From NCBI RefSeq assembly GCF_000226115.1, contig NC_016459.1, positions 806,001 through 870,000 on the forward strand: 64,000 nt of DNA. Reading direction: 5' to 3'. Positions 36,401 to 44,376 of this stretch are shown one piece after another; within the stretch, counting starts at the first letter, position 1, and every line of letters starts with the position of its first letter. This stretch comes from Thermothielavioides terrestris NRRL 8126 (Eukaryota > Ascomycota > Sordariomycetes > Sordariales > Chaetomiaceae). The translations under genes and the position numbers were made by a program. The notes under the pieces are model-generated. The model had not been told where the DNA came from. It saw nothing but the letters and a program-made list of their open reading frames with translations, and made no database searches.

Positions 36401-37330
36401 ATCAGCCATTATTTCTAATTACAATCGCAAATTCATATCAGATCTCTAGACTAGTATATAGGAGTATCAGGGCACTAAGCTACTAATAACAACCATATAC
36501 CACCTATAAGCGGATAGCCTAGTAGAGTATAAGAATCAGACTATAGAGATCGCCCTACGTTTCTACACCTTCGAATTCCTAACTAGCAACTAGATCGACA
36601 TTATTCCTCTACTATAATAGAATCTCAATAGCGCCTATTTAGCTCCTATCCACTCAACACCTTACAAGCAGCTATATAGCTTTAAGCTACAAGGTCCACT
36701 CGATATACTTATAGCTAATCTAGGCGCTATAACGCTAGTAGATCTTCTAGTACTTCGAGAAGATCTATGCTATAAAGCGTAGTTAGCAATAGACTTTGCA
36801 ACTACACAAGCTAAACGCCGTTACAATAGCTACCACTAGCAAGTCGAATTCAAGGTTGATAACAAGGTTTATCTCTAGCTCTACCACAGCTATTACCTAC
36901 CTAGTAACCCGCCTTGGAAGTTATCGCAATAATGTGCTAGACTGTTCCTTATTAAACGTTATATCGGCCACCTAGCTTATAAACTCGACCTTCCAAGCTA
37001 TATAGGCATTTACTTAGTCATTTCTATAAAATACCTCTCGCCTATAATACTAAGAGAGGATCTTTATAGCTATACTAAACTAGAGGTAGGCCTAATAGAA
37101 GATTTATAAGCCTCCAATTAGTCGGAAGATTATAAGTTTAGCAATAACTATAAAGTAGAGTATATTCTTAAATACTCTATAATAGGTATATAGATTAAGT
37201 ACTTAATCTAGTAGAAGAACCTTAGCATCTACTACAACGTTTAAAAATCGCTATATAATATATAGTATACTCCTAAGGTAGTAGAAGAATACTAGAGGCG
37301 CTTAGGTATCGATCCGCCTATAGGCGTAGT
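30480..37330 (+). pseudogene. Decayed gag-pol of the outer Gypsy element, with chromodomain
   Basis: Approximate limits. A gag-like region occupies 30.5-32.9 kb, including a low-complexity Asp/Tyr/Arg stretch at 32.3-32.5 kb. The reverse transcriptase is clear at 34.44-35.2 kb: HIVIDL, IAIDATSFFYQF, and the active-site strand AFINDIIIY where FIDD is expected. RNase H and then integrase-like sequence follow to about 37.0 kb. Near 37.14-37.30 kb a segment beginning YKVEYILKYSIIG and ending with a VVEEY helix resembles the C-terminal chromodomain of fungal chromoviruses, which guides integration to heterochromatin. Only TAA/TAG stops interrupt. The tail (37.3-37.8 kb) repeats a KRLYSRPQ-like motif. 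Confidence 0.78.
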
Positions 37331-37923
37331 ATAGAAAAAGGAGGAAGCTAAGGCCCTAGCTAAACGCCTATATAGTCGGCCCTAGAAGAACGTAGAGGCT
37401 ATAGTTGAAGCTATAAAAACGGCTATAGGCAAGGCCGCAGGCAAGGCTATAGAAAAGGCCGTAGGCGCCATAGTACTCGCTAAGCGCCTATATAGCTGCC
37501 CCCAAGATATAGCGCTAGCTACACCGTAGCTTCTAGCAACTATGGGTAAGGCTCCGTAGCCAGAAGCACCTACGGCAAGTCCATCGACAAGGAACTCTTT
37601 ATAGGAGGTGCTTGCGCCAGTAGCCCTGATTAAGCATACAACGACGCTATAGCCTATAGCGCTGTAGCCTACAACGCCGTAGCCTACGACGCTACAGCTA
37701 GTAGCGCCCGAAAAGACACCTATACTAGTTAAGTATATCCCAGAACCGCCTTCGCTAATACATTCGACCATTGTAGTAGCCAGTTCGGCCTCGAATATAT
37801 AGCGTAGTATATACATTAGTAAGGAGGATGTTCAAAAGGATTAAATTACCAAATTAGGAAGGAGGATCAATATAAGGATCAACGTAGTAAGGGCACTGCT
37901 ATACTTTTTCTTATAGCCTGGCA

Positions 37924-38141
37924 CTTAATACCGGATACTCCTATATATATAAATAGATGATAACCCCATCTAGGTCAGGCTCTAGGTTAGGGTTGCTCTA
38001 TATAGGGTTAGCCCTATATAGCCCATACGCCCTATACACTGCCAAGATATCTTAGCAGTGGAGGGAGCCTCCCCACATCGAATGGATCATCACTCATTCC
38101 ACCATTGTATCTGCATACTACTATTGCGTGCCATCGCATCA
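37924..38141 (+). repeat. 3' LTR of the outer Gypsy element
   Basis: 218 bp. Its inner half is RIP-mutated (CTATATATATAAATAG against CTGTGCATATAAATAG in the 5' copy). Its outer ~60 bp are intact (CTGCATACTACTATTGCGTG). The ATG of the next gene lies 95 bases beyond its end, so the LTR probably displaced that gene's promoter. Confidence 0.85.
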
Positions 38142-38236
38142 GCCTGGTTGGTTCCTTTCAACTCCACCAGAAACCGGGTCGCAGCGCGATCGTGGACTTC
38201 TTATCTCTCGGGAAAGACGACAAAAGCTCGGCCGCG

Positions 38237-39805
38237 ATGTCGGCCACCAACGCTGGCCCGATCACCACCATCTTCACACCCCCGGCGTCATGTCTGAGCA
38301 CCGTGACATCTGCGGCAGGACCCATCTCGACGCAGAACTAGTCCATGTTCATCGGCCACTGGGGAGCCTACGACCCAGCCACCAGCTGTTACCCAACATC
38401 CACCAAGTTGTTCCTCTTCGTTCAAGAGTATTACTACTCACCAGGCATCTGCCCGAGCGGGTACTGGTTCGCCTGCCCGTGGACGGGAACCAGCTTCCCG
38501 GCAAGCGTCACTGCGTCGCTGTGCTGTCCCTCGTAAGTCCTCCGCCAAAGGGGCTATTGCGTATTTGAGTGGCTGACATAATGTCAAAGGGATTTTGAGT
38601 GCGTGGATGGCTGGTCTCAGTGAGTATCGCCACTGTCTAGCCAGCGAGCCACAATGGGGCTTACAGACGCGGCAGCGTATGCGCCAGGGGCGGTTCCTTC
38701 GACGGGTTGGAGCATGTCTTCGTGATTAGCCGCAATAGCCAGACGCTCGCGAGCACCGCTGCCCTGACCACCGCAACCCTAGAGCCGGACAGCTTCATCT
38801 GGGCCGACGGTGTCCCCGTGGCATGGGAAACCACCGACACGGCGATCCTCAAGCTCCTGGGGCAGCTGACGACAACTTCGTCCACATCCGGTACGTCCCT
38901 TTCAGAGGAATCATCCAGTTCGATCGGACGGACGAGCAGCGAGGTAGCGCCGAAGACATCGGGGACGGCGACGGCGACGGCAACCGACACGGGCGGTTCT
39001 TCGCTCCTAGTGTCCCCGTCGACGAGCACGAGCGACAGTCAGACAACACCTTCGTCGACGACGGGACCGACCCCCACCACCGCCGCAATAACGTCGGAGC
39101 CACTGTTGACGGGTAACTGCGCGAGTCCTTCATGGACGCTGTTGGATATGTCGACGGCGTACCTCTACGCTCCCGTCCTCGGTTGCGCCTACGACAACCT
39201 GAATTGTTGCCCGTTCCAAGTCGATGCAGCTCCAAGGACCGGCGCCCCGGGGCCCTTCCCAGCAGCCAGCGTCGCCCGGTGTCCAGATGGCTACGTCACC
39301 GTCACCTCGTCCGCCTGCTGCCTATCGTGAGCATTTCAACTCCCTATTAGTATCCCCGTTATGTCTGACTTGACCACCCTATAGCGGCTTCCAGCCCCTG
39401 TCAACAGCATTTGTGTCCCAATCAGCCTGCGTGAGCCGGCTCTCCTCTCCGCTCAGCCAGCCGCCGCTCCCCACGACTGCACAAGACGCCAGCGTCACGG
39501 TCGGCGTCGTGCTCGCAATGCAGATCCCCATCGAGACGGCGGCGCCGTCGTCCGGCTCGGGTCTGTCCAAGGGCGCCGTGGCGGGGATCGCTGTTGGGGG
39601 CGCAGTGGCGCTCCTCGTGATTGCGACGTTGGTCTTCTTGCTGGTCCGCAAGTCACGGCCGCCGCAGCCGGTTTCTGGTCTGATGGTGCCGGAGGACAAA
39701 CACCCGCCGGTGCACGTGTATCCTAGTGAACTGCATGGTCAAGGTGTTTCGGAGTTGCCCTATCAGCGGGACTTTTGTGCGGAGCTCCCTGGAGCAGCGC
39801 GGTAA
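38237..39805 (+). pseudogene. Cys-rich, mucin-like single-pass membrane protein with early TAG
   Basis: Exons 38237-38532, 38590-38619, 38667-39326 and 39385-39805 give a 468-codon frame. Introns of 57, 47 and 58 nt splice in phase 2 each time. Codon 35 is TAG (38339-38341), inside TSAAGPISTQN*SMFIGHWG. Two Cys-rich modules (YYYSPGICPSGYWFACPW..CCPS and CPDGYVTVTSSACCLSGF) flank a Ser/Thr-rich stalk (about residues 165-230). A 23-residue hydrophobic segment (AGIAVGGAVALLVIATLVFLLV) then leads to a short basic tail. This layout is common in fungal wall-sensor-like and surface proteins; no ligand is known. I see no classical signal peptide at the chosen ATG. The stop would arise from TGG or CAG by one RIP-type change. 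The next Met (38345) would drop the first 36 codons only, so some product is conceivable. Confidence 0.7.
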
Positions 39806-40097
39806 CGAGGGGATTTTGGGGACGCTTAGAACTGTTGGTATGGGTAGCTGCTTCTTCATCGTCACTGTCTTGTTTGTTCTCACTCAAAACCAAAGATCTG
39901 GAAAGGGGCTGTCAAAGCCACGACATGAGTCTCGAGCTGCTTTCTGAAATCGAGCGCCCATCCCAGACAGACAGAGGGCCTGGCCACGGGTTGTCTGAAG
40001 AAGCAGACTGACTCGGTCCTGTAGCCGCTCGCTCGGTATTCTCGCCACGAACCTCCCGAAGAGCTCTTCATATCCGGTGGCTGGGAACACTTGGCCC
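39806..40097. other. Short intergenic stretch
   Basis: 3' flank of the membrane-protein gene and of the minus-strand exon that ends at 40098. No feature recognised. Confidence 0.5.
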
Positions 40098-40387
40098 CTA
40101 CTGTTGGCGGTTGCACGGCAGCAGCTCACATGCCCGCCTGGCTGAATCTGCAGCAAGAGAACAAATCCGCCACGCGCACCCCCCCCCCCCCCTCCTCTTG
40201 CCGTCCTCCGGCAGCCCCTGCGCGTCCTCTCGCCGGATAACAGCGGGGGCTATCTCCAGAAAGCCCTCGCTCCGCCGGAACAGACCGTGCTGCCTGCCCT
40301 CGCGCTCGCCAATGCGGAACTCGCGCGGCAGCCCCAGCAGCGACTCGATCTTCTCGAGCATGTTGGTGATGAGGTCGATCATCATGG
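40098..40387 (-). pseudogene. Terminal exon of an unrecognised minus-strand gene
   Basis: A textbook 3' splice signal precedes it: branch site TACTAAC, then CACGGATACTTGCAG ending at 40388. The exon then reads MMIDLITNMLEKIESLLGLP and an Arg/Glu/Gly-rich continuation for about 95 residues to TAG/TAA-type termination at 40098. The amphipathic start resembles C-terminal helices of fungal Zn2Cys6 regulators, but this is only an impression. I cannot find the preceding exon between 40440 and 40730, where the neighbouring gene starts on the other strand. The gene may be truncated. A G/C-rich low-complexity patch (40180-40192) lies inside. Confidence 0.4.
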
Positions 40388-40732
40388 CTGCAAGTATCCG
40401 TGTTAGTATAGCTTCGCTGGATCCCGACTCTTCCGGTAATTCCCCACTTTGCCCTTGACAGGGGCTGGCCCGGCTGAGCGGGTTCGGAGGCAAGCTTAGA
40501 TTCCTGGGCGGCCCACTAGTGCCACCACCCTCTCTGCCTCACGGCGCAGCAAGCGAGCGGCCCTGCGCTGGGCGGGATTCAAGAGCAGAAGTTCCCTTCG
40601 ATCCATGCCTAGATGAGCCCTCTCCCATGATCCCAATCCTACCCCATCCTATCCTAGCCGGACCATACTACTGCTACACCCGCCAGTTTTGTCACAATTC
40701 GGAGAGACCGAGGCAGAAGAGCCTGAAGGATT

Positions 40733-41862
40733 ATGGCCCAGTCCGCACAAGATCTCTCCCGCCTACCTGTAAACGGTTGCGACCTCTTCTTATTGGTAAG
40801 TGCTGCTGGCAAAAGATCTGCTCTTGGTCGGCGGACCGGCATGTAGAGGGCGCCTTTCATTACCGAGCTGACCACCGGGGGCGCTCAAAGGAAAAATGGG
40901 ACGCAGACTCGGCGCTATCTCCGGACGAGCAGATGAGGCAGATTTTCGCGCGCTTTCTCGAGCTGCCCTTGCCTGAGCGACAGGTACGTTCCTCCTTCTT
41001 CTATATATGGCATGCGCGGTATATCTCCTCGGAGATGGTGGTCTCTCATCATCTCATGTGGATTCTTCAGTTGGGCCAAAATGCTAACCAAGGCGCCGGG
41101 CAGGTCTATACCCAGCGAGTGGCAGCCCGCGGTGTCTTCTCGGCGGGGAGCCTGTCGCCGGCCGAGCAAGACATCCTCGCCCTCGCGCGGCCGTACAACG
41201 AGCGCAACCGGGGCGAGGTCTGCCTGCTGCGGACCTACTACGGCGCCGGGAGCGACGCGGTGTTCGACGCTGTTGTGCAGACCTGCCGCGCCTTCGGAGG
41301 GGTCGGCCCTGAATGCGTCTTCTCCGATGCCGCGCGGTACAACTACGGCGAGGACTGGCGGCGTGTCTTTGGCCTTATGCCGCAGCTGCTCGAGTGCCAC
41401 GACGACTATGAGGCCGAGTGCGCGGCCGAGTTCGCCCGCGCCCAGGAGTCGGACGAGGAGGATGAGGAGCTCGGCGGGTGGTCACGGGACGATTTCACCC
41501 TGGCAGAGCTGTTCAACCACTACCATCTGGCGTCCAAGGTGGGTGTCATCTACATCCTGGACGAGGAGACCCTTGGGGATGACAGGGAGGATGATGATGA
41601 TGAGAAGGATGGATCGGCGGGGTCCTATAGCCAGAGGGAACTGCTCGTGGTCTGGTACGATGCGCAGGGGAAGACAGTGCGCTGGCGGCGGAGGGACGCA
41701 GTCTCTATCAGTCAGGAAATGGCGGTCATCAACACGGCCGCGATCGACGACCACCCTGTGCGGACGGAAGCAGAGATCGGGGAGGACTACGACTGGGATG
41801 GCCCGCTCGGGCTGTCTTCGATGGAGGAAGACGAGGAGAGTGCTAGCGACGCGGATCCATGA
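40733..41862 (+). CDS. Hypothetical acidic protein, three exons
   Basis: Exons 40733-40795, 40891-40983 and 41104-41862 give 304 residues, all splices in phase 0. Introns are 95 and 120 nt, with GTAAGT and GTACGT donors and CTGAC and CTAAC branch sites. I chose ATG 40733, not the longer unspliced frame from 40519, because the introns carry full signals and the spliced start (MAQSAQDLSRLPVNGCDLF) is compact. Seen: LSPDEQMRQIFARFLELPLPERQ helix, RTYYGAGSDAVFDAVV, CRAFGG, YGEDWRRVFGLMPQLLECHDDYE, then acidic stretches (SDEEDEELGG, DDREDDDDEKDG) and an acidic tail. The acidic runs suggest a soluble cytosolic or nuclear protein. I do not recognise a named domain. Its stop lies 18 bases from HET-domain remnants on the other strand. 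Confidence 0.65.
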
Positions 41863-41879
41863 CCGCCAGCCCAGACAGA

Positions 41880-42224
41880 AGAGTCGATCCAGATGTAGCG
41901 GAAGCCCAGTTCCCGGGTGACTGCTATGGCGTCTCGAAAGGTAGGAGGGAAAGCTTGCAGCGGGATACCTTTACGATGTGATCGCATGTTTTCGAGCGTG
42001 GTGATGAGGCGGGGTTGCCCCCGGGGCCCCCAGCGGTGGCTGAGAGCCAAATACTTCCCAGGACAACCTTTGGTTATGCGGAGCCGGGGGTGGCTTGTTG
42101 CGTCCCAGACGTGGATCACACAAGTCGGCAGCCGGTTCCTGGTCTGCGGATCGGCGCAAGCGTGTTCGCGCTCGCAGCGGGATAACCATGATCTGATGCG
42201 GGGGATGGCTATCTGAAGATTCAA
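41880..42224 (-). pseudogene. Truncated HET (heterokaryon incompatibility) domain fragment
   Basis: On the minus strand the frame reads IRSWLSRCEREHACAD, then LPTCVIHVWD, KYLALSHRWG, and GIPLQAFPPTFRDAIAVTRELGFRYIWIDS. These are the HET-domain hallmarks: the WLxxC..H..C lead-in, Y(V/L)ALSYxWG, and the (K/R)TFRDAI...GxRYxWIDSLC block. Homology stops exactly after WIDS at about 41880, where relatives continue LCIIQD. The rest of the domain and the C-terminal half are absent, replaced by the 3' end of the neighbouring gene. An acceptor-like TTCAG at 42210 may mark the exon start. Intact HET proteins trigger cell death on fusion of incompatible hyphae. This copy cannot be complete. Confidence 0.8.
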
Positions 42225-42697
42225 AGGCTCCGGATAGGTAAGACGGTCAAGGGGTATTCTGGGCCACGAACTCTCTTGTAAGAGATGTTAGTTCTCCTAT
42301 TCAGAACATACGTCCAGACAACAGTCAGACAGCTGTCATGACGGCGGGAAAGTCCATGCAGGGAGGGGGGTGTCGTACAACATGTGCATATAAGCCTGTT
42401 AGCCTTCAAACATACTGTAAGTTCCTACAACAGGATGTTGAACGCTAGAACAGGTCGGAACAAGGCTACTGAACCCAACAGACTGAAACTACCTCAACAG
42501 AGTGTTCATCCAACAGAATGTCAATACATTTGGAGCTCTGAAATGGTAAGGAAAGTCTTGTCCAGGCCAATACTCTGTTGTTCCAGTTTCAGGCTGTTTA
42601 CAGAAAAATAGAGCGGATCCATCAAAGATGCCCTGACCGTACTGCAGCTCTATAGACTCCGAAGTTCCTTCCGCTTCCCGCGCGCTTGTAGAGTTCC
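42225..42697. other. Decayed spacer within the HET-gene remnant
   Basis: If 43131-43496 and 41880-42224 are parts of one gene, this stretch lies in its middle. Short frames such as YKRVRGPEYPLTVLPIRSL (minus, near 42240) may be residual coding sequence. Nothing else is supported. Confidence 0.35.
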
Positions 42698-42929
42698 TGC
42701 TTCGTAGTTCAATTGACCGTGACTGCCTCTTTGTAAAATTGTAGATACCATTTTGCGAGGTCCCCAGTTCAATCCCAATTGTAGGCAGTAGCAAAAAAAC
42801 TCATCGTAACCTTGGATCGTACCTTGTAACCTTAGATCGTAACCTTGGATCGTACCTTGTAACCTTAGATCGTACCTTGTAACCTTCGAACGTACCGAAC
42901 AAGGTTCGGTAATCTTGTTTTTTTTTTTT
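42698..42929 (+). ncRNA. tRNA-like / SINE-like unit with tandem repeats and oligo-T end
   Basis: A perfect Pol III A box (TAGTTCAATTG, 42705-42715) and a B-box core (GTTCAATCC, 42767-42775) stand 51 bases apart. TGCTT before the A box can pair with GGCA after the B box, like an acceptor stem, but the T-stem does not pair, so this is not a working tRNA. Tandem repeats (42805-42890), a perfect 7-bp hairpin (ACCGAAC-AAG-GTTCGGT) and twelve Ts (42918-42929, a Pol III terminator) follow. The order fits a tRNA-derived SINE. A decayed tRNA beside an unrelated minisatellite is the alternative. Only one copy is visible in the window. Confidence 0.35.
42805..42890 (+). repeat. Short tandem repeat, 20-bp and 13-bp units
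   Basis: Units CGTACCTTGTAACCTTAGAT (20 bp, three copies, the last ending TTCGAA) alternate with a shortened CGTAACCTTGGAT (13 bp, two copies). Confidence 0.85.
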
Positions 42930-43130
42930 ACTTTTCAGTATTTTACAAAGATTCCAACAGTATATTCTCTAGAACATAATGAAAACAAGGAACATTATTG
43001 AGATAGGGACAGTCTAAAAGTGCCCTACAATACTGTTCTATGCTACATGCATTCGCTAAATAAGTGCTCAATTACCGATGTATTTTCCAACACACTGTTG
43101 GGGCACTAACAGGCTGACCCAGCCCATTTT
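42930..43130. other. AT-rich spacer
   Basis: No gene or motif recognised between the SINE-like unit and the HET-type N-terminal exon. Confidence 0.4.
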
Positions 43131-43496
43131 TTACGACACGCCCCTCCCTGCATGGGTTCGACGGTATGGCCTACTTGTAGTGGAATATGGGAGGAGGTTC
43201 TCCACAACCCGAGGGTACGCGGTAGCAATGACTCCCCTAGAAGGTTTACAGAGAACACTGCAGCCGATAAAGGGAAAGGGCACAGATTTCAACTGCCGGA
43301 TCATGATGGCGCGCCAGGGTCCATCACGAGGGACACCGACGCGGATGATGTCCATAATCAGGACACAGCCGCGGCAACCACCGGCCGCAGCGACACGGAC
43401 GGATTGAATCCCGACGTCCCCGGGGGGGCGCGAGAGATCACCGTCGCTGTCGCCGTGTTGGCTCAACCCAAGTTTCTCACAGATTGAGCACGGCAT
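43131..43496 (-). pseudogene. N-terminal exon of a HET-domain-type gene (remnant)
   Basis: ATG at 43496 (minus) starts MPCSICEKLGL, then a Ser/Gly region and GCRGCVLIMDIIRVGV. The CxxC start followed by a GCxxC-helix is the usual N-terminus of fungal HET proteins, before the WLxxC and HET blocks. After about residue 60 the reading loses family features, so either an intron begins or the gene is broken. The matching HET block lies 0.9 kb downstream on the same strand (42224-41880), with a tRNA-like repeat unit between them. I take both as parts of one dead gene, though they could be different genes. Confidence 0.5.
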
Positions 43497-43859
43497 TGTG
43501 GCGACGGCAGGGAGCTGTTCTCAAATCACCCGGTCACGCAGGGAAGCGCTGTTACGTTGGGTCGTCAGCCCAGATAATTTGCAGCCCGAAAACATTCCAG
43601 CGCGTGAGAAGGGGGGAGAAGGGGGGGGGGGGGGGGGGGAGACTGCGCCTCCTCAGACAGGAGGAACGCATCCATTGATGAAACCGCTATTGGCTCGCCT
43701 TCTTCTGCAGGAGCATGAGGGGTCAAACTCGACCGGCAGACCGCGCCTGGTTGAAATGCATCATCCACGAGGAATGAGTTTTAGTTAACTACATCTTCTT
43801 TACTTTGTTTGGCTCACAGCAAGGCAAGTAGGGTCAATTGCACAAGCAAGGCAAAAAGC
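43497..43859. other. Intergenic region with a G19 run
   Basis: No gene is supported. Nineteen Gs occupy 43621-43639. The 3' flank of the tRNA-Thr gene lies at the right end and has a short A5 (T5 on the tRNA strand, 43854-43858) as terminator. Confidence 0.6.
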
Positions 43860-43944
43860 TGCCCCCAGGCGGGATTGAACCGCCGACCTCATCATACCGC
43901 TTGATGCATACGAGTGATGCGCTCTACCACTGAGCTATAAGGGC
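43860..43944 (-). tRNA. tRNA-Thr (anticodon CGT) with a 13-nt intron
   Basis: The minus strand folds into a full cloverleaf: acceptor GCCCTTA/TGGGGGC with two G-U pairs, D-stem GCTC/GAGC, anticodon stem CATCA/TGATG, T-stem GGCGG/CCGCC with TTCAATC loop, discriminator A. The anticodon loop is 20 nt, so 13 nt must be an intron placed one base 3' of the anticodon CGT, the standard eukaryotic position. It decodes ACG threonine codons. A short T-run follows on its own strand. Confidence 0.93.
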
Positions 43945-44189
43945 GCTACGTGAAAAAGCGGGTCTTCTCATCGCCACTTGATTCCCGTTCGGGAAGGAGC
44001 AACGGAGGAACTTCGCTTTGGCGGATGACACTGGAAGGAGTATCCAGGAGGCATCACCCGCTTTGCTGGATGGTCTTGTTGTCCTCCGGTCCATACTAGA
44101 CCTCGATGCCCCTGCTCAGCCTCTATGTCGATCCACCGAACGCTTCGTCGTCAGCCAGCGAACCCCATGAATTGGGTTGCTAACTACGG

Positions 44190-44249
<60 letters not shown>

Positions 44250-44376
44250 CTCCCCAATACCTTATTGGCATGAGTCGGTCGTCGGCCACGCCAAGCCCAA
44301 ACAAGGAGTGAGTTCATCTCGTTCATTCCCCTCAGCTACTTATCAACGACAGCGATCCTCCTGCCTCGTCGAGACC
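43945..44376. other. Intergenic region with a 55-base poly(A) run
   Basis: A55 occupies 44193-44247 on the plus strand. No gene is supported. It separates the tRNA from the 3' end of the P450 gene. Confidence 0.6.
44193..44247. repeat. A55 homopolymer
   Basis: Fifty-five uninterrupted As. It could be a slipped microsatellite, a retroposed poly(A) tail, or an assembly error. The flanking sequence upstream (plus strand) does not resemble a gene. Confidence 0.9.

Larger units (their letters stand above)
16737..38141 (+). mobile_element. Outer Ty3/Gypsy chromodomain retrotransposon, RIP-mutated, interrupted by a second element
   Basis: Two 218-bp direct repeats (16737-16954 and 37924-38141) bound the unit. 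Flanking bases AGCC(T) occur on both sides, giving a 4-5 bp target duplication. Without the nested insert (17388-30351 plus its CTAC duplication) the element is about 8.4 kb. The internal part from 30.4 to 37.3 kb shows gag, protease, reverse transcriptase, RNase H, integrase and a C-terminal chromodomain-like segment in order, broken by many TAA/TAG codons. Composition is strongly AT-rich with TpA excess, the result of RIP. It separates the ADP-ribosylglycohydrolase from the mucin-like membrane protein gene. Confidence 0.87.

Noticed and set aside
37382..37816. 144-codon minus-strand frame near the outer 3' LTR
   Set aside because: Low-complexity Ser/Val/Ala frame antisense to a repeated KRLYSRPQ-type tail of the retrotransposon.
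38141..43496. Starship-type giant mobile element cargo (HET gene, unknown genes)
   Set aside because: No DUF3435 tyrosine recombinase captain or boundary repeats are visible.
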